The notes beneath the pieces are model-generated. The model did not search any database. It saw only the letters and a list, made by a program, of their open reading frames with translations, and had not been told where the DNA came from. Source: Vulcanimicrobiota bacterium (GTDB taxonomy: Bacteria > Vulcanimicrobiota > Vulcanimicrobiia > Vulcanimicrobiales > Vulcanimicrobiaceae). Taken from it: DNA of 64,000 bases. The stretch is from the NCBI GenBank assembly GCA_013036105.1, contig JAAXCX010000007.1:62001-126000 (forward strand), in the 5' to 3' direction. This document shows, piece after piece, positions 33,474-42,847 of this stretch; positions within the stretch are counted from its first letter, which is position 1; every line of letters starts with the position of its first letter. Both the position numbers and the translations under genes were made by a program.

Positions 33474-35345
33474 TTATCGAAGCAGCGCGGAGATGTCTTG
33501 CGCCGGGACCGGAGCATGAAAGTAGATTCCCTGTCCCGATTTGCAGCCCAGCGAAAGCAGCGTCTCCGCTTGCGCTTTTGTCTCGATGCCTTCCGCGGTC
33601 ACGCGCAATCCGCAGGCTTCTCCCAATCCGACCAGCAGCCGCACGATTTGCTCCCCCTTCGGATCGGCAAGCGCGGCGATGAAACTCTGATCGATCTTGA
33701 ATGAATCGATCGGGAGCGACGTAATGTACTGCAGCGACGAATAGCCCGTGCCGAAATCGTCGATGCAAAGGTCGACGCCGACCGACTTGAGCGTTTCCAG
33801 AATTCCCGCGGCACGGTGCTCGCTTTGCAAAATCGAAGTCTCCGTAATTTCAAGCGAGAGCATTTTCGGATCGACCGAATACGTGCGGACAAGCTTTCGC
33901 AGGAAGTCCGGAAGATTGGGCTGGAGGACTTCTTGCACCGAGAGATTGACGTTCAGTCCCAGATTCGAATAGCCGGCCTGATGCCAGCGCGCAAGATCCC
34001 GGCAAGCGGTGTCGAGCACGAAACGGCCGACCGGTTCCATCAAACCCATCTCTTCGGCGAGCGGCAAAAATGCCGCCGGCGCGAGATAGCCCTGTTCGGG
34101 ATGATTCCAGCGCAGCAGCGCTTCGACGCATTCGACGCGGCGCGTATCCAGCATCACGATCGGCTGATACATGACGACCAACTGCCGCTCTTCGATCGCC
34201 GCGCGCAGATCGAGGCGTAAAGAGAGGCGCTGAAGTGCCTCTTCGTGCATCGTCGGCGTGAAGATCGCGTTGCGATCGCGGCCCTGGCTTTTCGCGCGGT
34301 ACATCGCCGTTTCCGCATCGCGCAAGACTTCGGCGATAGACGTATAGCCTTGATCGACCGAGACGACGCCGATGCTCGCGGTCATCGCGAGCGTTCGTCC
34401 CGCCATCGGGTAAGGCCGGCGAAGCGTTTCGTGGATCGTGTCCAGCACGCTCTGCACGGCGGGCGCCGACGTCCCCGGAATAAGAACGCCGAACTTATCG
34501 CCGGCCATCCGCGCGACCAGCGATCGCTCGTCAACGATCATCCGCAAGCGCTGCGCCGTTTCCTTGAGCACGTCGTCGCCGGCAAGATGACCGAGCGTGT
34601 CGTTAATCGCCTTGAACTCGTCGAGATCGAGATAGAGCACGCTGTGCGGCTCGCCTTCGCCGCGGTGCACGGCCTCGAGCTTGCGCGCGAGTTGCAGCGA
34701 GAAAACGGTGCGGTTCGGGAGCGCCGTCAGTGAATCATGGGTCGCTTCGTACTGCAGCCGGCTTTGTGAGCGCGCGTTTACCAGCGCCAATCCCATCAGA
34801 TTCACGAAGACTTGCATCGAGCGCAGCGTCTGCACCGCGGGAATCTCGCCGTTGAGCGGGCCGTCAGGCGACATGTAGCCGATCATCACGCCGTCGCGAT
34901 CGTGCAGGGTCAGAACCAGCGCGTCGCGCTCTTGCCATTGATTGGGATATTGCCGTTTGGTTTCGTTCGGATTGAACCCGGTGTAGATCGATCGCTCCCA
35001 TTCCGCGTCGCGTTCGGCCGGGAAGAAGTAGCAGTCGTCAAAAAATCGGACCGCGTGGCCGAGCATGGCGGCAAAGGCTTCGCGGTCGACGTTTTCGTGC
35101 AAGCGCTCTTTGACGATCTCTTCAGGATAGCCGAGCATGACGCGGCGCCGCAAATCGCCGTTGGGTTCCTCGGCAGCAACCATCGAAACGAAGCGCCAGC
35201 CGAACAATTCTTGCACGCCGCGCGCCAGCGACATCAGCGCCGCGTCAAGAGTCGGCGCCTCTAAGACGTCGCGCGTGATCTCAAAGAGCCGCTCGAGATC
35301 GCTGACCGAACCCGGGCGCCCTGAAACAGATCCGATCTGTTGCAT
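33474..35345 (-). CDS. GAF-GGDEF-EAL signalling protein, probable c-di-GMP phosphodiesterase
   Basis: 623 residues. Residues 14-190 form a GAF-like sensor, 210-365 a GGDEF domain and 380-620 an EAL domain. The cyclase signature is degenerate (AGDKF in place of GGDEF), so synthesis is unlikely; the domain may bind GTP as a regulator. The EAL domain has its catalytic residues: ECVEALLRW, NVNLSV, LEITETS, DDFGTGYSSL, K in FKIDQSF and AEGIET. It most likely degrades c-di-GMP in response to a cytoplasmic signal. No targets are nearby. Confidence 0.92.
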   Translation of the reverse strand: MQQIGSVSGRPGSVSDLERLFEITRDVLEAPTLDAALMSLARGVQELFGWRFVSMVAAEEPNGDLRRRVMLGYPEEIVKERLHENVDREAFAAMLGHAVRFFDDCYFFPAERDAEWERSIYTGFNPNETKRQYPNQWQERDALVLTLHDRDGVMIGYMSPDGPLNGEIPAVQTLRSMQVFVNLMGLALVNARSQSRLQYEATHDSLTALPNRTVFSLQLARKLEAVHRGEGEPHSVLYLDLDEFKAINDTLGHLAGDDVLKETAQRLRMIVDERSLVARMAGDKFGVLIPGTSAPAVQSVLDTIHETLRRPYPMAGRTLAMTASIGVVSVDQGYTSIAEVLRDAETAMYRAKSQGRDRNAIFTPTMHEEALQRLSLRLDLRAAIEERQLVVMYQPIVMLDTRRVECVEALLRWNHPEQGYLAPAAFLPLAEEMGLMEPVGRFVLDTACRDLARWHQAGYSNLGLNVNLSVQEVLQPNLPDFLRKLVRTYSVDPKMLSLEITETSILQSEHRAAGILETLKSVGVDLCIDDFGTGYSSLQYITSLPIDSFKIDQSFIAALADPKGEQIVRLLVGLGEACGLRVTAEGIETKAQAETLLSLGCKSGQGIYFHAPVPAQDISALLR

Positions 35346-35380
35346 CGGTAGCTCCTACTTCCCGTCCGCAGGCGAGCTCC

Positions 35381-36133
35381 CTACCCGATGATGTGGCGGA
35401 AGACCATGGCGATGGCCGCGATCGTCAGCGCGGCCGCAACGCTCAGCATCAAGGGCCGCGATTTTAGCCGTGCTGAGAGCTTCGCGCCGACCGGACCTCC
35501 CAGCAAACCCGCAACGGCCAGCGTGATAGCGTACTTCCACGCAATGTCATGTTGGATTGCGTGCGTGATGAAACCGACCGGGGACGTGAGCAGGATCGCA
35601 AATTGCGACGTGGCGCTAATCGCGTGCGCCGGGAGCGCCGTAAAATACAAGAGCGAGGGAACCAGAATCACGCCGCCCCCGACGCCGAAAAGACTCGAAA
35701 CGAAACCGACGGCGAAACCCATTGCCAGCGCCGCGGCCGGCCTCGTCATGACGGTGCCAGCAAGATTCTCCGCGCGCGGCCGCCGGTTCGCGACGATATC
35801 CGCGGAAACGAGAAGCAAGAATACTGCAAACAGCCAGTCGAAGACGCGCGGCGGCGCGTGTTTCACGGCGATCGCACCCAGAATGCTTCCCGGTATTCCG
35901 CCGATGGCTACCATCCAACCCGTGCGTATGTGGACGCGCCGCTGCAGCAGATACGAAGTCGAACTGCTGGCGCCGTTGGCGATGACGAGCGCGAGCGAAG
36001 TTCCCGCCGCCGCCGCCGGCGAAAATCCGAAGAACAACCGTAACACCGGCGCCATGATGAATCCGCCGCTCAGCCCGACCATCGCTCCGAATACGCTCGC
36101 GACAAAACCGATCACGAATAGCCAGAGCATCAT
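35381..36133 (-). CDS. TSUP (TauE/SafE) family membrane transporter
   Basis: 250 residues with about eight hydrophobic helices in two repeats, each opening with the family Gly-rich motif (FGAMVGLSGGFIMAP near residue 15, SSLFGVGGGVILVPSL near 150). Family members export sulfite, sulfonates or other small organic sulfur anions; the substrate here is unknown. Two ATG codons lie at the start. The 159-nt leader between efp and this gene can form competing hairpins, one of which covers the start codons. The gene may be read from the efp transcript or its own promoter. Confidence 0.9.
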   Translation of the reverse strand: MMLWLFVIGFVASVFGAMVGLSGGFIMAPVLRLFFGFSPAAAAGTSLALVIANGASSSTSYLLQRRVHIRTGWMVAIGGIPGSILGAIAVKHAPPRVFDWLFAVFLLLVSADIVANRRPRAENLAGTVMTRPAAALAMGFAVGFVSSLFGVGGGVILVPSLLYFTALPAHAISATSQFAILLTSPVGFITHAIQHDIAWKYAITLAVAGLLGGPVGAKLSARLKSRPLMLSVAAALTIAAIAMVFRHIIG

Positions 36134-36291
36134 GTGGATTCCGCTTCCAGGGCATGTTTAAGAAGCGTAATCGACACGATGCTCTGGCATAAATCATATT
36201 CTTTTAATATATATTGGACAGAGTGTAGGCCGGCACCGTGTTCATTCTGTTTCTTAAACATGCTCATGAAACAGAATCAATATGGTGCCGG
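36134..36291 (-). promoter_or_regulatory. Structured leader or MITE-like element between efp and the TSUP gene
   Basis: Three inverted pairs are seen. (1) 36230-36253 with 36268-36291: an 8-bp and a 10-bp perfect stem joined by a six-base segment that forms weaker pairs on one strand. It ends exactly at the efp stop. (2) 36251-36263 with 36152-36164: 13-bp perfect, using the left arm and loop of hairpin 1. (3) 36178-36188 with 36121-36131: 11-bp perfect, covering the two ATG codons of the TSUP gene. Pairs 1 and 2 exclude each other. This could be an RNA switch or a mobile palindromic element. Confidence 0.6.
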
Positions 36292-36292
36292 A

Positions 36293-36850
36293 CTAGACGC
36301 GGCCGATGTAGCGCCGGTCGCGAGTGTCTATTTTTATGAGGTCGCCGGAATTGACGAACAGCGGCACGTTGACGACGGCGCCCGTTTCGAGCGTGGCCGG
36401 CTTGGTGGTGCCCTGCGCGGTGTCGCCCTTGAACCCGGGATCGGTGGTTTCTATGCGCAGCTCGACGTGAGCGGGCAGATCGCAGCCGATCGGGATGCCG
36501 TCATGAAACTGCATTTCGACCGTCATGCCGTCTTTGAGGAAATCGGCTGGGCCGCCGATCAGGTCGCGCTGGAGCGTGACGTTTTCGAACGTCTCCTTGT
36601 CCATGAAGTGGTAGCCCTCGGAATCGTTGTAGAGCATTTGCATCTCGCGGTTGTCCACGGTGGCGCGCTCGAGCTTTTCGCCTGCGCGAAAGGTACGTTC
36701 GACGGTGGAGCCGGTCTTGACGTTCTTCATCCGCGTGCGCACGAACGCAGAGCCCTTGCCGGGCTTGACGTGCTGAAACTCGATGACGGTCCAGAGCTGG
36801 CCTTCAATGACGATCGTAATGCCGTTGCGCAGGTCGTTTGAAGAGATCAT
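36293..36850 (-). CDS. efp: Elongation factor P
   Basis: 185 residues, normal length, with three beta-barrel domains. The modification loop reads KPGKGSAFVR, with Lys near position 32 as acceptor for a possible modification. The C-terminal signature DLIKIDTRDRRYIGRV is complete. It relieves ribosome stalling at polyproline, useful here as the window itself codes for several Pro-rich proteins. It lies downstream of plsY and der on the same strand, 33 nt from plsY. Confidence 0.96.
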   Translation of the reverse strand: MISSNDLRNGITIVIEGQLWTVIEFQHVKPGKGSAFVRTRMKNVKTGSTVERTFRAGEKLERATVDNREMQMLYNDSEGYHFMDKETFENVTLQRDLIGGPADFLKDGMTVEMQFHDGIPIGCDLPAHVELRIETTDPGFKGDTAQGTTKPATLETGAVVNVPLFVNSGDLIKIDTRDRRYIGRV

Positions 36851-36883
36851 GAGCGGGGCTTACGCAGCGCGGTTTGCCGAGCC

Positions 36884-37471
36884 CTACAGCTTGATGGGGT
36901 TTTCGCGTCCGGCAAGCAGCCGGGCGATATTCTCGCGGTGCGTATATACAATGAAGAGAGCCGCGAAGATCCCGTAACCTGTGAGCCATGCATCGCGCGT
37001 GAAATACCACAGGGCTGCCGCGCCCAGCACGCTTCCGAGCATGGAGCCGACCGAGGAGTAGCGCGAGAGGAGCGCACCCGCGACCCACCCGCCGATCGCG
37101 ACGAATCCCGCGGCCGGGCTGAGCGCAAAGATCGCGCCGAAAGAGGTGGCGACGCCCTTGCCGCCTTTCCAACCGAGCCAGGGTGAAAAGCAATGGCCGA
37201 GTACCGCGCAAGCCGCGACGATCGCGACGCCGGAAAGCGGCAAAATATCGCGGTGAAAGACGAAGTGCGCCGGAAAAAATCCCTTGAGCGCGTCGAGCAC
37301 CAATACCGCAACGGCGCCGCTCTTGCCGATCGTACGCATGGCGTTCATCGCCCCGATGTTGCCGCTGCCCGACTTCCGGATATCGGTTTTGAAGAACAGA
37401 ACGCCGATGACATAGCCGAACGGGATGGAACCGATCAGAAAAGACGCGATGGCGAACAGGGCGAGGGTCAT
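36884..37471 (-). CDS. plsY: Glycerol-3-phosphate acyltransferase PlsY
   Basis: 195 residues, five membrane helices. PlsY motifs are visible: KSGSGNIGAMN near residue 33 (Met instead of the usual Thr), the substrate motif GWKGGKGVATS near 100 and YTHRENI near the C-terminus. It transfers acyl from acyl phosphate to glycerol-3-phosphate, the first step of phospholipid synthesis, in the inner membrane. It overlaps der by 4 nt (ATGA), a common gene order. Confidence 0.94.
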   Translation of the reverse strand: MTLALFAIASFLIGSIPFGYVIGVLFFKTDIRKSGSGNIGAMNAMRTIGKSGAVAVLVLDALKGFFPAHFVFHRDILPLSGVAIVAACAVLGHCFSPWLGWKGGKGVATSFGAIFALSPAAGFVAIGGWVAGALLSRYSSVGSMLGSVLGAAALWYFTRDAWLTGYGIFAALFIVYTHRENIARLLAGRENPIKL

Positions 37472-38814
37472 TCCCGAACCTCACGGGTCCGCTCGCGAAA
37501 CTGCAGCGAGAGCGGCACGCCTTCGAAATCGAAATTCTTCCGGATGGTATTTTCGAGGAAGCGCCGGTAAGACGTCTGCACCAGTTTCGGGTCGTTGACG
37601 TGAAAAACAAAGAGCGGCGGATGCACGCCCGGCTGGGAAGCGTAGAGAATCTTTACGGGTTTGCCGCCGGGCGCTGGAGGCGGATGCGCGAGCGCGGCGT
37701 CGCGCACGATCGCGTTCAGCTTCGCGGTCGGCACGTGCCTGTCCAAATTTTCAGCGACGTGCGTGACGACCGGCATCAAGCTTCCGAGGCGGCGCTGCGT
37801 TTTCGCCGAGAGGAACGCTACGGGTGCAAATCGCGCGAAGGGCAACTGCTCGTGGATCACGGTCGTCAGTTCGTTCTGGCTGTACTCGCCCTGCTCGCGC
37901 GCGAGGTCCCACTTGTTGCCGACGAGGATCAGGCCTTTGCGCTCTTCGAGAATCAGTCCGGCCAGACGCCGCTCTTGCGCGAGAATGCCGTGCATCGTAT
38001 CGAAGAGCAGAATGGCGATGTCGCAGCGCGCGATCGCGCCGAGCGAGCGCAGCGCCGCATAGTATTCGATCGCGCCGTGCGCTTTGGGTTTGCTGCGCAG
38101 GCCGGCGGTGTCGATGAGCCGCAGGCGGCGATCCTGATAGGTGAGGATCGAATCGATTGCGTCGCGCGTCGTACCGGGGACGTCGGAGACGACCGAGCGT
38201 TCTGATCCGATCAGCGCGTTGAGCAGCGAGCTCTTGCCGACGTTCGGGCGGCCGACGATAGCGATGGCGAGCTCGCCGGAGTTGTCTTCCGCCGAGGCGT
38301 CGGGCGGCAGTTTCTCGACCACACGATCCAAAAGATCGCCGGTCCCTTCGCCGTGGATCGCCGATACCGCCAGCGGCTCCCCGAATCCAAACGCGGCGAA
38401 CTCGGCGTACATAGCTGCGAGCGCGCTCGGCGATTCCGCTTTGTTGGCGGCAAGAATCACGGGGCGCCGTGTCTTGCGCAAAATTTTCGCGACGTCGTCG
38501 TCGACCGGGTTGCGCCCGGCGGAAGCGTCCACGACAAACAGAATGACGTCGGCTTCCTGCGCGGCGGCTTCGGCTTGTTTTTGCGTCGCGGCGATTGCGT
38601 CGTCAGGATCTTTTTCCGCCGTCGGATCGATGCCGGCCGTGTCGACCAGACTGAACGTGCGGCCGCTCCATTCGCACAAGCCGTACAAACGGTCGCGCGT
38701 CACGCCGGGCGTATCTTCAACGATCGCCATGCGCTGTCCGATCAGCCGGTTGAAGAGCGCGCTCTTGCCGACGTTCGGCCGCCCGACGATAGCGACGGTC
38801 GCCGGATGAAGCAT
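37468..38814 (-). CDS. der: Ribosome-assembly GTPase Der (EngA)
   Basis: 448 residues from ATG 38814. Two G domains in tandem: GRPNVGKSALFNRL near residue 9, then DTPGVTRD, DTAGI and NKAE; the second begins GRPNVGKSSLLNAL near 185, with DVPGTTRD, DTAGL and NKWD. A C-terminal KH-like domain binds rRNA. It acts in 50S subunit assembly. A longer frame to 38913 would overlap the divergent miaB gene and is rejected. Divergent spacing to miaB is 82 nt. Confidence 0.95.
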   Translation of the reverse strand: MLHPATVAIVGRPNVGKSALFNRLIGQRMAIVEDTPGVTRDRLYGLCEWSGRTFSLVDTAGIDPTAEKDPDDAIAATQKQAEAAAQEADVILFVVDASAGRNPVDDDVAKILRKTRRPVILAANKAESPSALAAMYAEFAAFGFGEPLAVSAIHGEGTGDLLDRVVEKLPPDASAEDNSGELAIAIVGRPNVGKSSLLNALIGSERSVVSDVPGTTRDAIDSILTYQDRRLRLIDTAGLRSKPKAHGAIEYYAALRSLGAIARCDIAILLFDTMHGILAQERRLAGLILEERKGLILVGNKWDLAREQGEYSQNELTTVIHEQLPFARFAPVAFLSAKTQRRLGSLMPVVTHVAENLDRHVPTAKLNAIVRDAALAHPPPAPGGKPVKILYASQPGVHPPLFVFHVNDPKLVQTSYRRFLENTIRKNFDFEGVPLSLQFRERTREVRE

Positions 38815-38896
38815 AGCGCCTTCGCGCTCGTCAGTTTGCACCGTCGGAGGGTTCCGCCGCACTCGGGGTATTCCCGCGGCCGCTGCCGAACAGGCG

Positions 38897-40306
38897 ATGC
38901 CCGTGGCGAGCATTTACATCGAAACACACGGCTGTCAAATGAACGAGGCCGATTCGCAGTATATAGCGGATCGCGCCGCGTCGGCCGGCTATGCCGTGGC
39001 CGAGCGGGCCGAAGACGCTCACGTCGTTATTCTCAATACGTGCACGGTCCGTGACAACGCCGAACGTCGCGCCTACGGACGCATGGGTCACCTCAAATCG
39101 CTCAAGAACGCGCATCCCGCGTTGAAGCTGATCGTTACGGGCTGTTTGGCCGAACAAGATCGCGATCGCATGCGCCTGATCGCGCCACATGTTGACGCGG
39201 TTTTTGGCACGTCGGAGCTGAAGCAGCTCGGAGACGCGATTACGCGCTGGCGCGAAGAGTTTTCCGAAACCGATGCCGGCGAAGAGCTCGTGCTGCGCAT
39301 GCCGATTGGCGGCTCGCCCGATTGCGTGGCGGGAGCTTTTTCACCGGTTCGCGGATTCGTGACCGTGCAGCGCGGCTGTTCGTACTACTGTACGTTCTGC
39401 ATCGTGCCGCACGTGCGCGGCCGTTTCGATCACCGCCCCATGGCCGAAGTCCTGAGCGAAGTGCGGCAGCGCGTAGAGGAAGGGGCCCGCGAGGTCATGC
39501 TCGTCGGACAGACGGTCAACTCGTACCGCGACCCGGCGCAAGACGGGGATTTCGGCCGCCTCTGCGCGCGCGTCGCGCAGATTCCCGGGTTGGAGCGCTT
39601 GACGTTCATCTCGCCGCATCCCAAAGATTTTACGCGGGAGATGCTGCGCGAACTCTCGCAGATTCCGCAGATGAACCCGCGGATGCATTTACCGCTGCAG
39701 TCGGCGAGCGACGTGATGCTGCGCCGCATGAACCGCAAGTATACGTTCTCGCAATATATGGAAAAGGCTGAATGGATTCGAGAATTCTTTCCGGATGCGG
39801 CGATCACGACGGATTTCATCGTCGGATTTCCGGGCGAGACCGAGCAAGATTTTCAAGCGACGCTGGATTGCGTGCGCAGCGGCATGTTTGCCAACGCCTA
39901 TATGTACATCTATTCCAAGCGCCGCGGCACGCCGGCAGCCCATTGGGAGCAAGTCGAACCGGCCGTGGCAAGCGAGCGGCACGCCCGTCTGGCCGACGCG
40001 CAAAATGCCGTCGCGCGCGCTTATCACGAGCGCAAGATCGGCACCCAGGTCAGGACGCTGGTGCAGGGCGTCTCGAAAAAAGACGGCTCGAAGCTCGCCG
40101 CCAAGACGCTCGACAATGTGACGGTCATCGTTTCGCAGCCGCCGGATTACGAGGAGCGGCTCTACGCGAGCGAGCCATGGCTTGACGTTCGCATCGATTC
40201 GGGCCACAAATGGGGGTGCGACGGCACGGTCGTCGGCCGGGCGCGACGCTTTGCCGATCGCGGATCGCCGGTCAAAACTGCGTTAATAAACTTGCTCACA
40301 GCGTAG
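38897..40306 (+). CDS. miaB: tRNA methylthiotransferase MiaB
   Basis: 469 residues. The N-terminal UPF0004 domain has ETHGCQMNEADS, NTCTVRDNAE and TGCLAEQ, with three Cys for the auxiliary cluster. The radical SAM motif is CSYYCTFCIVPHVRG near residue 158, and a TRAM domain lies at the C-terminus. It adds the methylthio group to i6A37 of tRNAs. Its partner miaA lies 4 kb downstream in the same gene run. Followed after 41 nt by mutS. Confidence 0.95.
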   Translation: MPVASIYIETHGCQMNEADSQYIADRAASAGYAVAERAEDAHVVILNTCTVRDNAERRAYGRMGHLKSLKNAHPALKLIVTGCLAEQDRDRMRLIAPHVDAVFGTSELKQLGDAITRWREEFSETDAGEELVLRMPIGGSPDCVAGAFSPVRGFVTVQRGCSYYCTFCIVPHVRGRFDHRPMAEVLSEVRQRVEEGAREVMLVGQTVNSYRDPAQDGDFGRLCARVAQIPGLERLTFISPHPKDFTREMLRELSQIPQMNPRMHLPLQSASDVMLRRMNRKYTFSQYMEKAEWIREFFPDAAITTDFIVGFPGETEQDFQATLDCVRSGMFANAYMYIYSKRRGTPAAHWEQVEPAVASERHARLADAQNAVARAYHERKIGTQVRTLVQGVSKKDGSKLAAKTLDNVTVIVSQPPDYEERLYASEPWLDVRIDSGHKWGCDGTVVGRARRFADRGSPVKTALINLLTA

Positions 40307-40347
40307 TCGCAAGTTATCCACAGCCCTTCTCCCGAAATGCGCGGAGC

Positions 40348-42846
40348 GTGAGCGAGCGGTATTCACCGATGCTCGAGCAGTACTTTGGGATGAAAGCCCG
40401 TCATCCTGAAGCGATTTTGCTTTCGCGTGTCGGTGATTTTTACGAAGCCTATGGTGAGGACGCCGAACGGATCGCGCCCGCACTTTCGATTGCGCTCACC
40501 TCGAAAGAAGCCGGCAGCGGACAGCGCATCGCCATGGCCGGCGTTCCGCATCACGCGCTTTCACAATACTTAGCCCGGCTCGTGCAGCAGCGCTACATCG
40601 TCGCGCTTGCCGAGCAACTCGAAGTTCCGCAACCGAACAAGCTCGTGCGCCGCGACGTCGTGCGCATCGTCACGCCCGGCACGCTGATCGAAGATCAGCT
40701 GCTCGACGGCAAACAAAACAATTATCTGGCTGCGATTACCGCCGTGGATGACACCTACGGCCTCGCTTACGCCGACGTTTCAACCGGCTTGTGCGCGGCG
40801 ACTGCGCTTTCGGGCGAGGCAGCGTTCGAAGAATTGCTCGCCGAGATTGGGCGCATCGGTCCGGCGGAGATCGTGGCCGACGTGCCGCCGGGTTTGCGCG
40901 CGAATCTTTCGCTGACGCTGGAAAGCTCGGGCGTACGGGTCGCCGCGCCCGCGCTCTGCTCAGTCGAAACCCGCGACCGCCGATCGATCGAAGGCTTTTC
41001 GGTCGACGAAGCCCTCGCTATGCACCGTGCTCTCGACGCGGTCGCGGGTTTCGTTCGCCGTTCGGGCGTGGCTCCCTCAGGTTCGGCGCAAACGTCCGAA
41101 GCGAGCACGCTGCGGCCGCCCGATTTCTATCGCTACCGCACGTTTCTGGCGCTCGATCCGAATACGCGAAAAAATCTCGAATTGGTGAAAGCGCTGGGCG
41201 CGAATCCGAAAGCCACGCTGCAAGCGACGCTGGACAAATGCGCGACGTCGATGGGCTCGCGCCTGCTGGCGCGTTGGATTTTGGCTCCGCTCGTCGACAC
41301 GGAAGCGATCGGCAAGCGGCAAGACGCCGTGGCGGCGCTCATCGCCGAACACGTGCGCCGCGAATCCATGCAAGAGTTGCTGCGCGGCTGCTTCGATCTC
41401 GAGCGCATATCGCAGAAGGTGCGCTTTAAACGCGCGCTGCCGCGCGACTTGGCCTCGCTGCGCCGCACGCTGGAGAATTTGCGGCCGCTGCGCCAGGTGA
41501 CGCCGCCGGCATTGAAGCCCTATGCGGAGCGCATGGGCGACTTCGAAGATATGCTGGCCGATCTGAACATGACGCTCGTTGACGAGCCGCCCGCTCAGCT
41601 CATGGACGGCGGCGTGATTCGCGCAGCGGCGAACGCCGAGCTCGCCGAATGCGTGAGCCTGCGGACCGACGCGCGTGCGAAACTTTCAGAACTCGAAGAA
41701 CGCGAGCGCGAACGCACCGGCATCAAAACGCTGAAGGTGAAATACGTCAGCACTTTCGGCTATGCCATCGAAGTGGGCAAAGCGCATGCGGCCAGCGTGC
41801 CGGCCGATTACGTGCGCAAACAAACGCTGACCACAGGCGAGCGCTACACGACGCCGGAGCTCAAGGAACTCGAAATCGCCATTTCGACCGCGCAGTCGCG
41901 GCAGCTGCGACTTGAAGAGCAGCTCTTCGGCGAGCTCGTCGACCGCATCGCGGCGCGGATCGAAGATCTGCTCGCCGCCGGCGAGACGTTGGCGGAAATC
42001 GACGCGCTCGCCTCGCTCGCGCAGTGTGCTGCCGAACGTGGGTACGTGCGGCCGAAGTTCGTGGAAGAGAGCATCGTTGAGTTCAAAGACGGGCGCCATC
42101 CGGTGATGGAAGCGATTCTGCACGCCAACTTCGTGCCCAACGATCTGCACCTGCGCGAAGGCGAGCACCGCTTCGTCTTGCTGACCGGGCCCAACATGGG
42201 CGGCAAGTCTACGTATCTTCGGCAGGCCGCGCTGCTGACGATCATGGCGCAGATCGGGTCGTTCGTACCGGCGAAGTCCGCGCGTCTGGGCATCGTGGAC
42301 CGCATCTTCACGCGCATCGGCGCGGGCGACGATCTGGCGTCGGGACAATCGACGTTCTACATAGAAATGGCGGAGGCGGCGAATATTCTGCGCCGCTGCA
42401 CCCGCAGCAGTTTGCTGCTGATTGATGAAGTCGGGCGCGGCACCGGCACGATCGACGGCTTGTCGATCGCGCAAGCGATTTGTGAATTCTTGCTCGGCCT
42501 GGAAGATCAGGCGCCGTTGGTGCTGTTCGCCACGCACTTTCACGAACTGGTCGCGCTGGCCGAACACTGGAAGCTGGTTGCGAACTATCACGTCACGGCC
42601 GTTGAAAAAACCGGTCCCGACGGCGGCCCGGTCTTTTCGCATCGCGTGCTCGCCGGCAGCACTTCGCGTTCGTTCGGCATCGAAGTCGGTCGCATGGCCG
42701 GATTACCGGATGCGGTGGTCGAGCGCGCGCAAGAGATCGCCGACGCCCTCTCCGGAAAGGCTGACGTCGAAGAGCAAGTTCCGCTGCGCCGCCGCTTACC
42801 GAAGATTGTTCCGGCCGAGCGGCAATTGACGTTCCTCGACTCGTAG
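40348..42846 (+). CDS. mutS: DNA mismatch repair protein MutS
   Basis: About 832 residues from GTG 40348, which gives the usual opening (SPMLEQYFGMKARHPEAILLSRVGDFYE). Residues near 40 hold the mismatch-reading FYE motif (here GDFYEAY, with Phe and Glu present). The ATPase has GPNMGGKST near residue 614, then SFVPA, STFYIEMAE, DEVGRGT and ATHFHEL. It recognises mismatches and recruits MutL, encoded next, one base after the stop. An ATG at 40369 is possible but would shorten the N-terminus. Confidence 0.96.
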   Translation: MSERYSPMLEQYFGMKARHPEAILLSRVGDFYEAYGEDAERIAPALSIALTSKEAGSGQRIAMAGVPHHALSQYLARLVQQRYIVALAEQLEVPQPNKLVRRDVVRIVTPGTLIEDQLLDGKQNNYLAAITAVDDTYGLAYADVSTGLCAATALSGEAAFEELLAEIGRIGPAEIVADVPPGLRANLSLTLESSGVRVAAPALCSVETRDRRSIEGFSVDEALAMHRALDAVAGFVRRSGVAPSGSAQTSEASTLRPPDFYRYRTFLALDPNTRKNLELVKALGANPKATLQATLDKCATSMGSRLLARWILAPLVDTEAIGKRQDAVAALIAEHVRRESMQELLRGCFDLERISQKVRFKRALPRDLASLRRTLENLRPLRQVTPPALKPYAERMGDFEDMLADLNMTLVDEPPAQLMDGGVIRAAANAELAECVSLRTDARAKLSELEERERERTGIKTLKVKYVSTFGYAIEVGKAHAASVPADYVRKQTLTTGERYTTPELKELEIAISTAQSRQLRLEEQLFGELVDRIAARIEDLLAAGETLAEIDALASLAQCAAERGYVRPKFVEESIVEFKDGRHPVMEAILHANFVPNDLHLREGEHRFVLLTGPNMGGKSTYLRQAALLTIMAQIGSFVPAKSARLGIVDRIFTRIGAGDDLASGQSTFYIEMAEAANILRRCTRSSLLLIDEVGRGTGTIDGLSIAQAICEFLLGLEDQAPLVLFATHFHELVALAEHWKLVANYHVTAVEKTGPDGGPVFSHRVLAGSTSRSFGIEVGRMAGLPDAVVERAQEIADALSGKADVEEQVPLRRRLPKIVPAERQLTFLDS

Positions 42847-42847
42847 G

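Noticed and set aside
35388-36161. Open frame antisense to the TSUP gene
   Set aside because: The TSUP transporter has clear helices and motifs; the antisense frame is Ser/Arg-rich without family.
40313-40321. TTATCCACA, a perfect DnaA box, between miaB and mutS
   Set aside because: It is alone; no cluster of boxes, no AT-rich unwinding region and no dnaA or dnaN nearby, so not an origin.
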